Of a DNA stretch of 64,000 bases, positions 43,014 through 52,314 are shown in pieces (position 1 is the first letter of the stretch; each line of letters begins with the position of its first letter). The translations under genes were made by a program, and so were the position numbers. Source of the DNA: Draconibacterium sp. (GTDB taxonomy: Bacteria; Bacteroidota; Bacteroidia; Bacteroidales; Prolixibacteraceae); contig WOYV01000078.1 of NCBI GenBank assembly GCA_011620585.1, positions 38,451-102,450 on the forward strand, in the 5' to 3' direction. A model generated the notes under the pieces. That model was given only the letters and a program-made list of their open reading frames with translations. It was not told the origin of the DNA and did not search any database.

Positions 43014-43031
43014 TTGTATCAATTGTTACAA
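43014..43031. promoter_or_regulatory. HcpR-type Crp/Fnr operator palindrome
   Basis: TTGTATCAATTGTTACAA is an 18-base palindrome with one mismatched pair. Its centre (between 43022 and 43023) falls about 42 bases upstream of the start point expected from the minus-7 box at 42986-42993. That is the class II activator position of CRP/FNR proteins. It also ends one base before the start codon of the regulator gene at 43033, so bound regulator would block its own translation start or promoter. Confidence 0.75.
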
Positions 43032-43032
43032 A

Positions 43033-43710
43033 ATGATAGATTATTCGCTTTTAAATCAATGTCCGGTTTTTCGTGGGTTAGGAGAACACGAAAGCCAGGA
43101 TATGTTGAGCCGGATCCATTTTCAGATCAAGAGTTTCGAAAAGGATGAGATCGTGGTTTTAGCAGGAGAAGAAGTTAAGAACTTGTTTATTGTTCTCGCT
43201 GGCAGTGTGCGTGGCGAAATGATCGACTATTCGGGCAAAACCGTAAAAATAGAAGATGTGGAAGCTCCGCAGCCACTCGCCTCTGCTTTTCTTTTCGGAA
43301 AAGAGAACCGCTTTCCGGTTACGGTAACCGCAAATGTACCAACACGAATTCTGGCTGTGCCTGTTCCCGAATTTCTGAAACTCCTTCAACTGAATTCGAT
43401 TTTGCTTCGAAATTACCTGGACAGCATTTCGTCGCGGGCGCAGTTTCTGTCGCAAAAGCTGCATTTCCTGAGTTTTAAAACCATCCGCGAAAAAGTGGCT
43501 CATTTCTTATTAAAACAAGCCGGCGATCGATTTCACTCGTTCGAACTAAAGGCCAAACAGCAACAATTGGCCGATTTATTTGGAGTTACCCGACCTTCGC
43601 TCGCGCGGGTTTTGGGCGAAATGCAAAACGAAGGGTTGATAAAAATAGAAAAGAAAACCGTGACCCTACTCGATAAAAATGCCTTAAACGAATTACTCAG
43701 AAATGGATAA
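43033..43710 (+). CDS. hcpR: Crp/Fnr-family regulator, probable HcpR
   Basis: A 225-residue Crp/Fnr protein. The N-terminal cyclic-nucleotide-binding-type barrel (about residues 10-120) shows IVVLAGEEVKNLFIVLAGSV, and the C-terminal winged helix-turn-helix (about 150-215) shows FGVTRPSLARVLGEMQNEGLI. The four-cysteine Fnr cluster signature is absent, so it does not sense oxygen in the Fnr way. HcpR proteins are known to act in nitrosative stress in related anaerobes such as Porphyromonas. Its position opposite the ferredoxin-hcp operon with the 18-base palindrome in between supports this name. I start at ATG 43033; a longer frame from 42883 crosses the operator and the divergent gene and is rejected. 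pgeF overlaps its end by eight bases. Confidence 0.85.
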   Translation: MIDYSLLNQCPVFRGLGEHESQDMLSRIHFQIKSFEKDEIVVLAGEEVKNLFIVLAGSVRGEMIDYSGKTVKIEDVEAPQPLASAFLFGKENRFPVTVTANVPTRILAVPVPEFLKLLQLNSILLRNYLDSISSRAQFLSQKLHFLSFKTIREKVAHFLLKQAGDRFHSFELKAKQQQLADLFGVTRPSLARVLGEMQNEGLIKIEKKTVTLLDKNALNELLRNG

Positions 43711-44449
43711 ACTAATACGTTACCCAATTTTTAGTCCCTATAAAAACCTTGTGGCTTTTACCACTACCAAGCAAAGTTTAACCCTGGAAACGGCGCGTTT
43801 TACAGGCGATGAAACATCGGGTTACTACGAAAACCGAAAGCAGCTTGCTGCCTTGCTGGGTATTGAAATTGAACGAATGATTTTTCCGCGACAAACACAT
43901 TCAAACAATGTGTGTCAACTTGTTGACATTCCTGAAAAGGAAATAACAGAAACCGATGCTTTGGTAAGTAACCGGCCTGGATTGTGTTTGTGTGTGCAGA
44001 CGGCTGATTGTGTGCCGATACTTTTATACGATCCGGTAAAAAAAGTAGCTGCTGCTATCCATGCGGGATGGCGAGGCACAGTAAATAAAATTGTAGCGAA
44101 TTCAGTTCGGATTATGGTGGAAAGTTATGCGTGTTCAGCTTCAGATATCCTGGCTGCTATTGGCCCTTCTATTGGCCCCGGAGTTTATGAAGTGGGCACT
44201 GAAGTAGTTGAAGCTGTGCGGGCTTCGGTACCCGGAGCAGACCAAACGCTTTATAAAAATTCGGGCGAAAAATATCATTTTGATTTGTGGGAAGCCAACC
44301 GGCAAATTCTACTCAAATGTGGGTTACAGAAAGAACATATCGAAATCCTGGCGGAGTGTTCGTTTAAAGAGGGTGAAAAATATTATTCGGCGCGTCGCGA
44401 AGGAGAGCAAACCGGACGAATGGTTTCGGGAATTATGCTCATCGAATAA
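43703..44449 (+). CDS. pgeF: PgeF/YfiH-type peptidoglycan editing factor (laccase-domain protein)
   Basis: A 248-residue protein of the DUF152 / LACC1 family, formerly called polyphenol oxidase. The metal and catalytic residues are in PRQTHSNNV, VQTADCVPILLYDP, AAIHAGWRGTVNKI, which carry the family's H-C-H zinc site, and AAIGPSIGPGVYEVG follows. E. coli YfiH edits peptidoglycan precursors by removing wrongly added L-serine, and the human relative LACC1 is a purine nucleosidase-type enzyme. Which activity holds here is open. It overlaps the hcpR gene by eight bases and is probably cotranscribed with it. Confidence 0.9.
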   Translation: MDKLIRYPIFSPYKNLVAFTTTKQSLTLETARFTGDETSGYYENRKQLAALLGIEIERMIFPRQTHSNNVCQLVDIPEKEITETDALVSNRPGLCLCVQTADCVPILLYDPVKKVAAAIHAGWRGTVNKIVANSVRIMVESYACSASDILAAIGPSIGPGVYEVGTEVVEAVRASVPGADQTLYKNSGEKYHFDLWEANRQILLKCGLQKEHIEILAECSFKEGEKYYSARREGEQTGRMVSGIMLIE

Positions 44450-44553
44450 TAAAGGTTAATTTAAAACACGGGCTTAGCTGTTTTCGGCAAAAGCTTTATC
44501 TTCGCAACTGTTATTTATTTGCAAATCAAAAAGACTTCTGAAAACATTTGAAA

Positions 44554-47500
44554 ATGAAGCAATATAAACTCTTCAACATTGTATTTGGCTGGGTGGGTTT
44601 TCTCGTAGCCGCTGTTGTTTATTTGATGACGATCGAGCCGACCGTAAGTTTCTGGGATTGTGGCGAATTTATTACCACAGCTTTTAAATTTGAAGTGGGA
44701 CACCCGCCCGGAGCGCCGATTTTTATGATCGTCGGGCGATTCTTTCAGTTGTTTGGCAGCCCTGAAAATGCTGCAAAAATGGTGAATATTCTTTCGGCGC
44801 TGGCCAGTGCATTTACCATATTATTCCTATTCTGGACCATCACACACCTGGCAAAAAAATTAATGAAGTTTGAAGCAGAACCAACCCTTGGTCAAACCAT
44901 TGCCATAGTAGCGAGCGGCCTAGTTGGTGCTTTGGCGTACACTTTCTCTGATACCTTTTGGTTTTCGGCTGTTGAAGGGGAAGTATATGCCAGTTCATCG
45001 CTTTTAACGGCTATCGTTTTTTGGGCCATTTTAAAATGGGAAAACGTGGCGGATGAAAAGTTTGCAAACCGCTGGCTTATTTTTATCGCTTACATCATCG
45101 GGTTGTCAATCGGGGTTCACCTGTTAAATCTGCTGGCGATTCCGGCCATTGTTTTTGTTTACTACTTTAAAAAATATGAAGTCAACAGAAGAGGAATCAT
45201 TGTCGCGTTTATTCTCTCGGTCGCCATTTTGGGAGTGGTGATGTACGGAATTATTCCGGGTGTGGTAACCGTTGGTTCGTGGTTCGAACTGCTGTTTATA
45301 AACAACTTTGGCTTGCCTTTTAACTCGGGGCTTTACTTTTATTCTGTTGTGCTGATAGCGGCTTTTGCTTACGGGATCATTTACACACACCGAAAGGGAA
45401 AAGTAATTTTGAATACTATTTTACTGGGTGTTGCTGTAATTATTATTGGTTATTCTTCGTTCGCAATTATTATCATTCGCTCGTCGGCCAAACCCCCGAT
45501 GGACCAAAACAGTCCGAACAACGCTTTCTCGTTACTGAGTTACCTCAACCGTGAGCAATACGGCGAACGCCCGTTGTTTTTCGGGCAATATTACAATTCG
45601 CCCTTAAAAGTGGGCGACCGTTTTTCAGAAGGAAAACCGATCTATTCGCAGATCGATGGGAAATACGTGATAACCCATCACCGCTTTTCGGCCAACTATG
45701 ACGAAAGATTTACAACCATTTTCCCACGTATGTGGAGTTCGATGGAGCCACAGCACGCCGAAGATTACCAGCAGTGGGGCAAAATACAAGGCACCCGGAT
45801 TCAATACCGCGACGAACGGGGTGAGCCTGAAACCATTGTAAAACCTACGTTTGGCGAAAACCTGCGTTTCTTTTTCAATTATCAGTTAAATCATATGTAC
45901 TGGCGCTACTTTATGTGGAATTTTGCAGGGCGACAAAACGATATCCAGGGACACGGCGGCATTTTATACGGGAACTGGCTCAGCGGCATCAACGTTATTG
46001 ATGAGGCCCGTTTGGGCGACCAAAGCAATCTTCCGGCCCGGCTGGCTAATAACAAAGCACGAAATACATATTACTTCCTTCCGTTTATTCTTGGATTACT
46101 TGGCCTCTTTTTTCAGTATAACCGGGGGAAAGAAGGCAAAAAAGGATTATGGGTGGTTTTTCTTCTTTTCCTGATGACCGGTTTTGCCATTGTGGTTTAT
46201 CTTAACCAATATCCCCATCAGCCACGCGAGCGCGATTATGCGTATGCCGGTTCGTTCTACGCTTTTGCCATCTGGATAGGGCTTGGTGTTCTGGCAATTT
46301 CAGAAACACTAAAAAAATACATTCCTGAAACAATTGGCGCCGGTATTGCCGGATTGGCAACTTTGATTCTGGTTCCCGGAATTATGGGGGCTCAAAACTG
46401 GGACGACCACGATCGCTCGGGACGATACACAGCCCGCGATTTTGGCGCCAACTATTTAAAAACCTGTGAGCCCAATGCAGTGATCTTTACTAACGGCGAC
46501 AACGATACTTTTCCGTTGTGGTATAACCAGGACGTGGAAGGTGTGAGAACCGATGTGCGGGTTTGTAACCTGAGTTACCTGCAAACCGACTGGTACATCG
46601 ACCAGATGAAGCGAAAAGCCTATGATTCAGATCCATTGCCGTTTTCTATGACTACCGAAAAATACCGGCTTGGAACCCGCGACTTGGTTTACATGGTTGA
46701 CAATCCACGAATTAAACGCGATTATATTGGGTTGAAAGAGGCGGTTGATTTTATTGCCGATGATAATCCGGGCACCAAATTAACACAGGCCGACAATGCA
46801 GCCTATCTTCCTAAAAAGGAAATACGTTTTAAAATAGATAAGGAAGCAGTGTTGCGAAATCATGTAGTAGCCCCCGAAGATTCGGATAAAATTGTAGATG
46901 AGATTGTAATCGATCTATCCAATAAAAACTCTTTGTCGAAAGACGAAATGATGATCCTCGACTTGCTGGCAACCAACAACTGGAAACGGCCAATTTACTG
47001 GTCGATTACCGTGGGGCAAAGTAAATACCTGAACCTGATGGATTATTTCCAGGTGGAAGGATTTGCTTATCGGTTGGTTCCAATTAAAGGTGAAAGTAAT
47101 CCACAACAATTACAGTTTGGAAGCGTGAACACCAAACGGATGTACGACAACCTGATGAATAATTTTACATGGGGACGAATGAACGAACCGGATGTGTACA
47201 TCGATGAAAATAATACGAGGATGATGACAAATATTCGGAACAGCTTTAATCGGCTGGCTGTTGGGTTGATCAACGAAAACAAAAAAGATTCGGCAATTGT
47301 AGTGCTTGATCGTTGCCAGGAACTGGTTCCGAACCATATTATTTCGTATGAATATTTTGCACTGGAGATGGGCGAGAGTTACCTGCAAGCCGGGGCAAAA
47401 GACAAAGCCATAGACCTGTTTGAAACAGCTTATGCCAATTTCGACGATGAGTTATCGTATTATTTCTCCTTAAAACAGGAAATGTTGCTGTCGGCAGATA

Positions 47501-47637
47501 TCAGCGAAGAAATTCAGCGGAATCTGTTCTATCTGCAAAAAATGGAAAGAGCTATGAGAGCTGTTGGTGAAACCGAATTGGCCGACAAATACGGAAAGAG
47601 CTTACAAACTTATTTCGACCGTTACCGAAACGGATAA
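44554..47637 (+). CDS. DUF2723 family GT-C-like membrane protein with TPR tail
   Basis: A 1027-residue membrane protein of the DUF2723 family, related to the TMEM260 type of O-mannosyltransferases. The family start is clear: YLMTIEPTVSFWDCGEFI, with the Asp-Cys-Gly-Glu in the first periplasmic loop, then VGHPPGAPIFMIVGRFF. About a dozen membrane helices lie in residues 8-310 and 505-620. A large soluble periplasmic portion follows (with GDNDTFPLWYNQDVEGVRTD) and the last 130 residues contain TPR-like helices. In Bacteroidota these are candidates for protein O-glycosylation at the envelope, which is inference. I start at ATG 44554, not at the TTG two codons earlier. A near-consensus TATCTTCG lies at 44497-44504. 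Confidence 0.9.
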   Translation: MKQYKLFNIVFGWVGFLVAAVVYLMTIEPTVSFWDCGEFITTAFKFEVGHPPGAPIFMIVGRFFQLFGSPENAAKMVNILSALASAFTILFLFWTITHLAKKLMKFEAEPTLGQTIAIVASGLVGALAYTFSDTFWFSAVEGEVYASSSLLTAIVFWAILKWENVADEKFANRWLIFIAYIIGLSIGVHLLNLLAIPAIVFVYYFKKYEVNRRGIIVAFILSVAILGVVMYGIIPGVVTVGSWFELLFINNFGLPFNSGLYFYSVVLIAAFAYGIIYTHRKGKVILNTILLGVAVIIIGYSSFAIIIIRSSAKPPMDQNSPNNAFSLLSYLNREQYGERPLFFGQYYNSPLKVGDRFSEGKPIYSQIDGKYVITHHRFSANYDERFTTIFPRMWSSMEPQHAEDYQQWGKIQGTRIQYRDERGEPETIVKPTFGENLRFFFNYQLNHMYWRYFMWNFAGRQNDIQGHGGILYGNWLSGINVIDEARLGDQSNLPARLANNKARNTYYFLPFILGLLGLFFQYNRGKEGKKGLWVVFLLFLMTGFAIVVYLNQYPHQPRERDYAYAGSFYAFAIWIGLGVLAISETLKKYIPETIGAGIAGLATLILVPGIMGAQNWDDHDRSGRYTARDFGANYLKTCEPNAVIFTNGDNDTFPLWYNQDVEGVRTDVRVCNLSYLQTDWYIDQMKRKAYDSDPLPFSMTTEKYRLGTRDLVYMVDNPRIKRDYIGLKEAVDFIADDNPGTKLTQADNAAYLPKKEIRFKIDKEAVLRNHVVAPEDSDKIVDEIVIDLSNKNSLSKDEMMILDLLATNNWKRPIYWSITVGQSKYLNLMDYFQVEGFAYRLVPIKGESNPQQLQFGSVNTKRMYDNLMNNFTWGRMNEPDVYIDENNTRMMTNIRNSFNRLAVGLINENKKDSAIVVLDRCQELVPNHIISYEYFALEMGESYLQAGAKDKAIDLFETAYANFDDELSYYFSLKQEMLLSADISEEIQRNLFYLQKMERAMRAVGETELADKYGKSLQTYFDRYRNG

Positions 47638-47665
47638 TTTTTGAGAAACCTTTGAAATCAGTTAA

Positions 47666-48934
47666 ATGAATATTTTAATCATCGGCTCGGGAGGAAGAGA
47701 GCACGCACTGGGATGGAAGATCAGTCAGAGTGAAAAAGTTGAGCAGTTGTTTTTTGCTCCGGGCAATGCCGGCACTTCAACTGTTGGAACGAATCTGAAC
47801 GTTGGCGTTTCCGACTTTGCAAAAATTAAACAGGCGGTTCTCGGGAATCAAATCGATTTAATGCTGGTGGGCCCGGAAGTTCCTTTGGTGGAAGGCCTGC
47901 ACGATTATTTTGCTGCCGATTCGGAGTTGAGTCATGTTAAAGTAGTAGGACCCAAAAAAGCCGGCGCCGAGTTGGAAGGAAGCAAAGATTTCGCAAAAGC
48001 TTTTATGGCGCGTCACCATATCCCAACTGCAAAATACCTCACGGTAACCCAGGATAACCTGGATGAAGGGCTCGCTTTTTTAAAAACCATGGAATCGCCG
48101 TTTGTGCTAAAAGCCGATGGCCTGGCCGCCGGAAAAGGAGTGCTTATCATCGATTCGATAATTGAGGCAGCCAGTTCCCTGCGCGAAATGCTGGGCGGAC
48201 AGTTTGGCGCTGCCAGCCGTAAAGTGGTAATCGAAGAATTTTTGAGTGGAGTAGAAGCTTCGGTGTTTGTAATTACCGATGGAAAGGACTACAAAATACT
48301 TCCCGAAGCAAAAGATTATAAACGGATTGGGGAAGGCGACACAGGCCTGAACACCGGTGGAATGGGCGCAATCTCTCCTGTTCCTTTTGCCGATGCTGCT
48401 TTTATGGAAAAAGTGGAGAAACGGATCATCCAACCCACTGTTAACGGTTTGCAAAAAGAGGGTATCGAATACAACGGATTCATCTTTTTTGGATTGATTA
48501 ATGTAAACAACGAACCATATGTGATCGAATACAATGTACGGATGGGCGACCCGGAAACCGAAGCAGTGATGTTGCGGATAAAATCTGATTTTGTCGATCT
48601 TTTGGAAGGGGCGGCTACCGGAACGCTCGGTGGGAAAACCATTGAAATCGATAATCGCACTGCGGTTACAGTGATGCTGGTTTCGGGCGGATACCCCGGA
48701 AGCTATCAGAAAGGTAAAGTGATTACCGGCACTGAAAAGGTGGAAGACAGTATTGTTTTTCATGCCGGGACCAAAACCGATGGGCGTAAAGTGCTAAGCG
48801 ACGGAGGACGTGTAATCGCGGTTAGTTCGTACGGAAGCAACATGAATGAAGCGCTGGCAACTTCGTATAAAAACGCCGCGAAAATAGAATTTGAAGGAAA
48901 ATATTACAGAAAGGACCTGGGATTTGATCTCTAA
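47666..48934 (+). CDS. purD: Phosphoribosylamine-glycine ligase (GAR synthetase)
   Basis: A 422-residue ATP-grasp enzyme that joins glycine to phosphoribosylamine in purine synthesis. The N-terminal domain starts [19 protein letters not shown], a family signature. The ATP-grasp part has [45 protein letters not shown] and the metal-binding [13 protein letters not shown]. Length is typical. It starts 28 bases after the DUF2723 gene and is followed three bases later by the DUF6427 gene, so it is embedded in a plus-strand run of envelope and housekeeping genes without purine neighbours. Confidence 0.97.
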   Translation: MNILIIGSGGREHALGWKISQSEKVEQLFFAPGNAGTSTVGTNLNVGVSDFAKIKQAVLGNQIDLMLVGPEVPLVEGLHDYFAADSELSHVKVVGPKKAGAELEGSKDFAKAFMARHHIPTAKYLTVTQDNLDEGLAFLKTMESPFVLKADGLAAGKGVLIIDSIIEAASSLREMLGGQFGAASRKVVIEEFLSGVEASVFVITDGKDYKILPEAKDYKRIGEGDTGLNTGGMGAISPVPFADAAFMEKVEKRIIQPTVNGLQKEGIEYNGFIFFGLINVNNEPYVIEYNVRMGDPETEAVMLRIKSDFVDLLEGAATGTLGGKTIEIDNRTAVTVMLVSGGYPGSYQKGKVITGTEKVEDSIVFHAGTKTDGRKVLSDGGRVIAVSSYGSNMNEALATSYKNAAKIEFEGKYYRKDLGFDL

Positions 48935-48937
48935 GGA

Positions 48938-49924
48938 ATGCTTTTAAAACGCTTAAAATCGAATAATTTCGCCAATTTATTTTTGGTCCCTTTGGCTATT
49001 GCAGCTTTCTGGGCAGGAAATTTTATCAACCCATATCTTTATCCATATGCGCCCGGCGAAGCTGATAATGTTCTGTTTGCGCCCATTTTCAGACTCACGG
49101 ATAACTCGCCACTTTTAGGCGTCAGCTTGTCGGCGGTAATTACCCTACTCCTGGCTTTGCTGATCGATCTGCTGATATCACGGTATCAGTTTATCCGGAT
49201 TCGCACCCGGCTACCCGCTCTGCTGTTTGTATTGCTGTTAGGCGGCTTTACGAATGTGCATACTTTGCATCCGGTATATTTTGCCGCCATCTTTTTGCTA
49301 CTTGCTTTGTTCCGTCTGTTTTCCATATTCGATCAACCCAAAGCCTACTCCCGGGTTTTTGACACGGGAATCCTGCTGGGCATCGGAACACTTTTCTATC
49401 TTCCTCTGGTATTGCTTCTTCCTGCCTTTTTGTTTGGCGTTTTGGTGCTGAGCAGGGGAACAACCTGGCGATCGTATTTTATCCTGGTACTTGGTTTTCT
49501 ACTTCCCTTTATTTTTGCATTCAGCTATTTCTTTTATACCGATCGTTTCCAGGAACTGATGAATTTGTTTCTGCAAAGCGTAACTACCACAATCAACCAT
49601 TTATTACACAATCAACCGCTACAGGGTTACCTGGGTGTACTGATTTTTTATACGATCGTTGCCAGTGTCGATATCGTTCAGCATTACGATTCGAAAAAGG
49701 TGAGTTCACGAAAATATTTCAGTGTGCTTTTTCTGATATTTATTTTTGCCCTGGCAGCTTTTACTTTTGTCCCGTCCGTATCGCAGGAAATGCTTGTAAT
49801 TATTGCCATCCCAATCGCCTTTCTGATTTCTAACTTTTTTGTTTTTTTGAAAAGAAGGTTTTGGGGTGAATTGTTTTTCATCGTTTTGCTGGCGTTTATA
49901 ATCCTGCTTCAATTCTGGAGGTGA
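48938..49924 (+). CDS. DUF6427-like polytopic membrane protein
   Basis: A 328-residue inner-membrane protein with about nine or ten membrane helices covering almost the entire chain (for example around residues 15-30, 58-80, 88-105, 110-130, 145-170, 178-200, 230-248, 258-275, 283-300 and 308-326). It looks like the DUF6427 proteins of Bacteroidota, which often sit next to purD or carbamoyltransferase-type genes. The match is from memory and no catalytic motif is visible. The function is unknown. It starts three bases after purD and its stop overlaps the carbamoyltransferase start by one base, so all three genes are probably translated from one message. Confidence 0.72.
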   Translation: MLLKRLKSNNFANLFLVPLAIAAFWAGNFINPYLYPYAPGEADNVLFAPIFRLTDNSPLLGVSLSAVITLLLALLIDLLISRYQFIRIRTRLPALLFVLLLGGFTNVHTLHPVYFAAIFLLLALFRLFSIFDQPKAYSRVFDTGILLGIGTLFYLPLVLLLPAFLFGVLVLSRGTTWRSYFILVLGFLLPFIFAFSYFFYTDRFQELMNLFLQSVTTTINHLLHNQPLQGYLGVLIFYTIVASVDIVQHYDSKKVSSRKYFSVLFLIFIFALAAFTFVPSVSQEMLVIIAIPIAFLISNFFVFLKRRFWGELFFIVLLAFIILLQFWR

Positions 49925-51570
49925 TGGATAAAACCCGCGCAACATTGGCTATTTACGGAATTCAGGATCGTTTCGATTACGAACATCCTTTTTATGTACA
50001 CGACCATAACCTGGCAGTGATGCAGGATGGAAGAATCCGGCACTTTTTACAACAGGAACGGATCACCCGGCGCAAACGCGACAACACGATTTTCAGAAAT
50101 TTGAAAGAAACTCTTAAAGCACAAAATCAACTAAGTTATGATTACGACCTGGTTTTTGTTGATAACGTAGTAGGCCGTACTTTTCTTGAATCTTCCGGGA
50201 CCGTCCGTTTTGAAGCGCCTTTGAACGAGGGCCTGGCTACCGGACTGGAAAAAGGCCGCTGCTGGTGGTTTGGAAAAGAAAAAGAAGCCTGGGCGCTAAG
50301 CCACGAGTTGGCCCACATATTTTCGTGCCTGCCTTTTTTTGGTAATTTTAAGGAGAACAGCCTGTTGGTGCATTTCGACGGAGGAGCCAGTTTAAGTAAT
50401 TTTTCGGCAGCTATTTTTCGAAACGGGAAATTCGAATGGCTCGAATATCACTGGGATTTAAACCCTTATTCCACAATTTATAACGCCAATGCACTTGTGT
50501 TTGCAATTATTGGCGCCAAGCTGGCCGACCAGAACTCGGTCCCCGGTAAATTTATGGGTTTTGCGGGTTGGGGAACTTACCAGCCTGGGTTGGAAGAATG
50601 GCTGATCCGCTACCATTTTTTTAACGATATCTGGGGCCACTCATCTACTTTCTTTCATCGTGCCAAAGAAGATTTTGGAATTGAATTGCGTTCTTTTGAT
50701 CAATCAAATCCCTTTATTCAAAATATTGCAGCAACCTTGCAACATGTGTTTGTAAATGCCATTGTCGGAAAACTTAGGTTTTTGCAGGAACAAACCGGCG
50801 CTGAAACGCTTTATTACACTGGCGGTTCGGCATTAAATATTGTGGCAAATACAAAAATCGTTAACAGCCATATTTTTAAAGAAGTCTTTATTCCACCGTG
50901 CCCCGATGATTCGGGACTGGCGCTGGGCGCAACTGCATTTGCCGAGTGGAAGAAACACGGTTCGGTCGAAATACATCAGCCGCATTTGAACAACTGGGGA
51001 ATTGATTACGAAGTTGAATATACCAAAGAAACCATAGCACAAGTTGCCGAACTTTTACTTCAGCAAAAGTTGGTTGGTGTTTGCAACGGTTTGGGCGAAG
51101 CAGGTCCGCGGGCGCTTGGCAACCGGAGTATTTTGGCGCTGGCCAATTCCAAAAAATTATCGCACAAACTGAGCGTAGAGAAAAAAGGCCGCGAATGGTA
51201 CCGGCCACTGGCGCCTGTATCTCTCGAAAAACATACCAAATATTTCACCGGTGAACAAACAATCAATCCTCTTTCGAAATTCATGTTGCTCGATTTTAAG
51301 GTACTTCCCGAAAGAGAAAAGGAAATTTCCGGGGCGCTGCATACCGACAGAACCGCGCGTTTTCAAACTCTTTTTTCACGATCAGAAAATCCTTTTCTTT
51401 TCGACTTGCTCACTTTTCTTGGCGAAAAATTTGGTGTGAAAGCCTTGATCAACACTTCGTTTAATGCCGCTGGCGAACCGATAGTCCATACTGTGGAAGA
51501 TGCCCGCAAGTCGGCTGCAAAAATGCAACTCGATGCGCTGGTGCTGAATGGGGAAATTGAAACACTTTAA
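49924..51570 (+). CDS. Carbamoyltransferase, NodU/CmcH family
   Basis: A 548-residue O-carbamoyltransferase-like enzyme. The N-terminal part has the Kae1/TsaD-like ASKHA fold with the histidines of the carbamoyladenylate site (HDHNLAVMQDGRI, then ALSHELAHIFSCLPF) and LVHFDGGASLSNFS. The C-terminal domain has the family signature GVCNGLGEAGPRALGNRSIL and ends with ALINTSFNAAGEPIVHT. Such enzymes transfer a carbamoyl group from carbamoyl phosphate to a sugar or natural-product hydroxyl. The acceptor here is unknown. A GTG at 49921 is also possible, but ATG 49924 overlaps the previous stop by one base and is preferred. The next gene is TsaB; the two share a distant fold but different roles. Confidence 0.88.
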   Translation: MDKTRATLAIYGIQDRFDYEHPFYVHDHNLAVMQDGRIRHFLQQERITRRKRDNTIFRNLKETLKAQNQLSYDYDLVFVDNVVGRTFLESSGTVRFEAPLNEGLATGLEKGRCWWFGKEKEAWALSHELAHIFSCLPFFGNFKENSLLVHFDGGASLSNFSAAIFRNGKFEWLEYHWDLNPYSTIYNANALVFAIIGAKLADQNSVPGKFMGFAGWGTYQPGLEEWLIRYHFFNDIWGHSSTFFHRAKEDFGIELRSFDQSNPFIQNIAATLQHVFVNAIVGKLRFLQEQTGAETLYYTGGSALNIVANTKIVNSHIFKEVFIPPCPDDSGLALGATAFAEWKKHGSVEIHQPHLNNWGIDYEVEYTKETIAQVAELLLQQKLVGVCNGLGEAGPRALGNRSILALANSKKLSHKLSVEKKGREWYRPLAPVSLEKHTKYFTGEQTINPLSKFMLLDFKVLPEREKEISGALHTDRTARFQTLFSRSENPFLFDLLTFLGEKFGVKALINTSFNAAGEPIVHTVEDARKSAAKMQLDALVLNGEIETL

Positions 51571-51571
51571 C

Positions 51572-51579
51572 TATTTTTG
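51572..51579 (+). promoter_or_regulatory. Minus-7 box for tsaB
   Basis: TATTTTTG, an exact TAnnTTTG match right after the carbamoyltransferase stop codon, 24 bases before ATG 51604. A TTG inside it could be misread as a start at 51577. Confidence 0.5.
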
Positions 51580-51603
51580 CCCAACTTTGTTAAGACAGAA
51601 AAC

Positions 51604-52314
51604 ATGGCAATTATTTTAAACATAGAAACTTCCACCGAAGTTTGTTCGGTTTCGCTGGCAAAAGACGGGCAAACACTGTTTCAGAAAGAGAGCAGCGACG
51701 GGATGAATCATTCGCGTTTACTTACCGTTTTTATCGAAGAGCTAAGTCAGGAAAACAATTTTGACTTAAAGCAGCTCGATGCAGTGGCAGTGAGCAAGGG
51801 GCCCGGTTCGTACACCGGTTTACGCATTGGCGTTTCGGTGACAAAGGGACTTTGTTACGGTTTGAATATTCCGCTGATAGGGGTTGGTTCGCTTGATTCG
51901 ATGGCAGATCATGTGGCTTTGGAAATGGCACAGTATTTTCAGCCACAGGAATCTGGGAATGTCCTGGTCTGCCCGATGATCGATGCACGCAGAATGGAAG
52001 TGTACACGGCCCTTTACAATGCTGAAGGAGAAACAATTCTACCGGTTTCGGCCGAGATTATTGATGAACAATCGTTTGATAATTATCTGGACGAAGCTAA
52101 AATTTTGTTTTTTGGGAACGGAGCAGAAAAGTGCCGTTCGAAAATAACACATGCAAATGCCGTGTTTGCCGGCCCCGAACAGACCTCGGCACGGTTTATG
52201 CAAAGGCTGTCGGAAATAAAGTATAATAAACGACAGTTCGAGAACGTTGCCTATTTCGAACCTTTTTATTTAAAGGATTTCGTGGCAACTATCCCGAAAA
52301 ACAAATTCTTTTAA
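51604..52314 (+). CDS. tsaB: tRNA threonylcarbamoyladenosine protein TsaB
   Basis: A 236-residue ASKHA-fold protein that forms the TsaBDE complex for the t6A modification at position 37 of ANN-decoding tRNAs. It shows the TsaB start AIILNIETSTEVCSVSLAKD, the MNHSRLLTVFIEEL helix, and the signature AVAVSKGPGSYTGLRIGVS. MIDARRMEVYTALYN follows. The TsaD metal-binding histidines are lacking, as expected for TsaB. ATG 51604 is chosen because the earlier TTG lies in the promoter box. The stop overlaps the start of the DUF3108 gene (TAATG), so the two are translationally coupled. Confidence 0.93.
   Translation: MAIILNIETSTEVCSVSLAKDGQTLFQKESSDGMNHSRLLTVFIEELSQENNFDLKQLDAVAVSKGPGSYTGLRIGVSVTKGLCYGLNIPLIGVGSLDSMADHVALEMAQYFQPQESGNVLVCPMIDARRMEVYTALYNAEGETILPVSAEIIDEQSFDNYLDEAKILFFGNGAEKCRSKITHANAVFAGPEQTSARFMQRLSEIKYNKRQFENVAYFEPFYLKDFVATIPKNKFF

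Noticed and set aside
49924..52314. Carbamoyltransferase as part of the t6A pathway because tsaB follows it
   Set aside because: The C-terminal GEAGPRALGNRS domain is specific to NodU/CmcH-type carbamoyltransferases, and tsaB has its own minus-7 box. TsaB pairs with TsaD, which is not here.
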